Shown here: in pieces, positions 61,781 through 64,000 of the stretch
How positions within the stretch are numbered: the first letter of the stretch is position 1
Layout of the letters: the number at the start of each line of letters is the position of its first letter
DNA from: Hyalella azteca
Lineage: Eukaryota > Arthropoda > Malacostraca > Amphipoda > Hyalellidae
Direction: 5' to 3'
Assembly (NCBI RefSeq): GCF_000764305.2
Contig: NW_025939466.1
Span: 248,001 to 312,000 of the forward strand
DNA: 64,000 nt
The notes under the pieces: model-generated
Databases searched by the model: none
Told to the model about the DNA's origin: nothing
The model's input: the letters and a program-made list of their open reading frames with translations, nothing else
Made by a program: the position numbers and the translations under genes

Positions 61781-64000
61781 GCAAAGGTAAAATTTAAAAA
61801 CCTTCGACAGTTGGCAGTTAAATTCCATAATGCATCGTAAAAAATCCCAGTTTGATTTTGCCTTCGACGTATCGTATTAATTTCTAACTAAAAAGCTATA
61901 TTTCGCAATTCGTTGTTTTAGATTTTTTATATCTAAGACGGCTTATGCTGAGATTATATGATTTCTAAGAAAAGTCTACAAAGCCAAAGTTCATAGTTAG
62001 TTTTATCTTTGACAGTAAAAGCTTCGGCAAGCTTTATTGAATACATTATCTTAGCTGCTGTCGACAGTTTTTTATTTATGAAAACTTAATTATTATAATA
62101 TTACAACTATTCAAATATTACGTCAGATTTATGCAAACAGAAAATACAAATTTAATTTGGCTTATTTCTTTAATATTTATTATACACATATAGTGACTTT
62201 CATAAAGCTGTATTGACGGATATTTATACCGTGATTTTTTTGAGAGAACGGTATGGATGGATATTATTCCGTGACTTTTGTGAGGGTACGGCAAGGATGG
62301 TTATTATACCGTGACTTTTGTGAGGGTACGGCAAGGATGGTTATTATACCGTGACTTTTGTGAGGATACGGTAAGGATGGATATTATACAATTATTATTC
62401 CAATTAAACTGAATCAGAGTCTGCACAGTCGAAACTAATATTTCGTTGTTTAAATGAATGAAGAAACTATAATAATAAAAAAACGCCTAATTCGGTAGAA
62501 TGCCATATAGAACAAAAGCTATATACTTATGAGCTTGAATCTATTGTAGTAGGTATAATCGTATAATCCTTACGTTCCATGACAGCAAAAGTGTTATATT
62601 AAAAAGCTACATTTCGCGACACTCACGTAGACACTTTTCTGTACATAAAAAACGTAATACAGGTTCACTTTAATGAACGGACAACGATCAAGCTACACTG
62701 AGACAAGTTTCACTTTAGTGTGATACAAACGTTCTCTAAAATTTTCTTGTAATTCTACTTTTCATAAATAAAATATTCCAGATACATATATAATCAGTAT
62801 TAACCTAATATTTGAATAAAAAAACATTCTTCAATCTAAACCTCTACAGTCTACACTATTAACTCGTAAGTTTATTACCACTAAGTAGTTAACATTTTTC
62901 ATTACCATATTGCTATCAAAACATAAAAATGTCACTATTAACTAATAAACAAATTTAAATTAGCTAGCAAATATATAACCAATTCTGAAATGGTTAATAG
63001 TGACATGGAGAGAGGCCATAAGAATATTTTACGAACCTGGAAAGGAATTACACCGCATTAAATGTGCGACACATCTTAGCATGTCGGTAAAGCTTGACAC
63101 GTACCAGACTATCGTCTAATAAACTCTTGAACAAATTACCGTTAATAAAATAATTTAGAATGCATTTATGACATGTCTTATCAATTACACCGCATTAAGT
63201 GATTGACATATCTTGACATGTCGGTAAGGTTTGAGACGTACCAGATTATCAAATTAACTCCTCCAAAGTAATTTAGAATGCATTTATGACATGTCTTATA
63301 ATGTCATAAAACGCTAAAATGAATAGAATACGACAGATTTAATTTTATTTCATTATGTATTTAAAAGAATGGATTTACTAATTGTTTCACAATTTTTCCT
63401 CACGAGAAGACGAGCTTCTACATTTATGCAGCCAAGGCAATTTTTTCATCATTTTGCAAGGAAATATTTATTAATAGTTGTGATGATAGTGCAGGTAAAA
63501 TTGAGCATTAAATTACGAATTTTTACAAGTAATGAAAATAGAAAAAGCTTTCAATCCAAATTTTACTTCCTATTCAACTTATGAAACTTTTTGGAATGGC
63601 TATAAATTTAGGTTAAAGGTCTGAACTTGATTAAAAATTTGATATCCCTGAGTCAAAACTCGTCTCATTCAAGGAAAACAATATATATTTAAAATCTTAA
63701 GCAAGTGATTAAGTAGTAGTAAAAATCTAGGAGATGAAAATGAATTTCGAGTCAGTTTTAGTAAATAAACACATTTTACTATTTATGTAGTCAGTTTTAG
63801 TAACTACACTCATTTTACTTTTTAAATAGTCGGTAAATATGCACTTATTATTTTTATATAGTCAGTTTTTGTAAATATACACATTTTATGTACACATTTT
63901 ATACAATAGAATCATTTAATTGGAGAATAATTTAGTAATACTCAAAATTAAGATAAGAACGTATAACTGATATGAGGTAAGAGAATAATTCACTGGCAGA
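61780..64000 (+). repeat. Long dispersed repeat R1, copy 2 (runs off the window)
   Basis: Partner of 53705-53752 plus 54642-56620. It retains the undisturbed TTAA at 61818-61821 where copy 1 has the 889-bp element. It is still matching copy 1 at the window end. Confidence 0.85.
62226..62385. repeat. Tandem repeat, 40-bp unit, about four copies
   Basis: The unit is ACCGTGACTTTTGTGAGGGT followed by ACGGCAAGGATGGTTATTAT. Copy 1 of R1 has only about two units here (55060-55145), so the array has expanded in this copy. Confidence 0.9.

Overview
The window is nuclear DNA of an animal, most likely an arthropod and probably an insect (possibly a hemipteran). The reasons are GT-AG introns, an atlastin gene split into small exons, and a dense mix of LINEs, a Ty3/gypsy element, a Tc1-like element, a TTAA-type element, minisatellites and dispersed AT-rich repeats. 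No tRNA, rRNA or CRISPR array was seen. An assembly gap of about 101 N lies at 8929-9029.

Left part (1-17.6 kb). Eight plus-strand exons between 1841 and 10578 encode the GTPase core and helical middle domain of a divergent atlastin (ER-fusion GTPase). The P-loop exon and the membrane-anchor exon are not in view. Its introns hold a LINE remnant, a promoter-like segment and a Tc1-like element with 126-bp inverted repeats around the gap. Downstream is a large imperfect inverted repeat (arms near 10.87-11.83 and 13.80-14.74 kb). Between its arms lie a 50-60 bp minisatellite and a decayed minus-strand retroelement with OTU-protease and retropepsin traces. A GC-rich block with a recurring short motif follows at 15.7-16.56 kb.

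Middle part (17.6-40.4 kb). A dead LINE (17631-21029, minus) is framed by a 12-bp target duplication. Next come two abutting 27-bp minisatellites and a 3-kb LTR element with no coding capacity (24599-27635). The outstanding feature is a 12-kb uninterrupted minus-strand reading frame (27789-39803, about 4,000 codons). It has a long alpha-helical repeat region, a complete SecA-type preprotein-translocase ATPase motor, TPR-like helices, a hydrophobic segment that recalls latrotoxin C-terminal domains, and a possible OTU-like cysteine motif. SecA is bacterial and plastid machinery not normally found in animals, so this looks like a laterally acquired or symbiont-derived giant protein now in host chromatin. 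A strong splice donor near its 3' end implies that the gene continues.

Right part (40.4-64 kb). A CR1-like LINE with two tandem ORF1 copies is split by a nearly intact Ty3/gypsy element (46847-51866, GATC target duplication). It is followed by an 889-bp TTAA element whose empty site is preserved in a second copy of the surrounding repeat at 61.8 kb. The remainder is repeat families in two or more copies and several minisatellites. Apart from atlastin and the SecA-like giant, nearly all coding capacity belongs to transposons.
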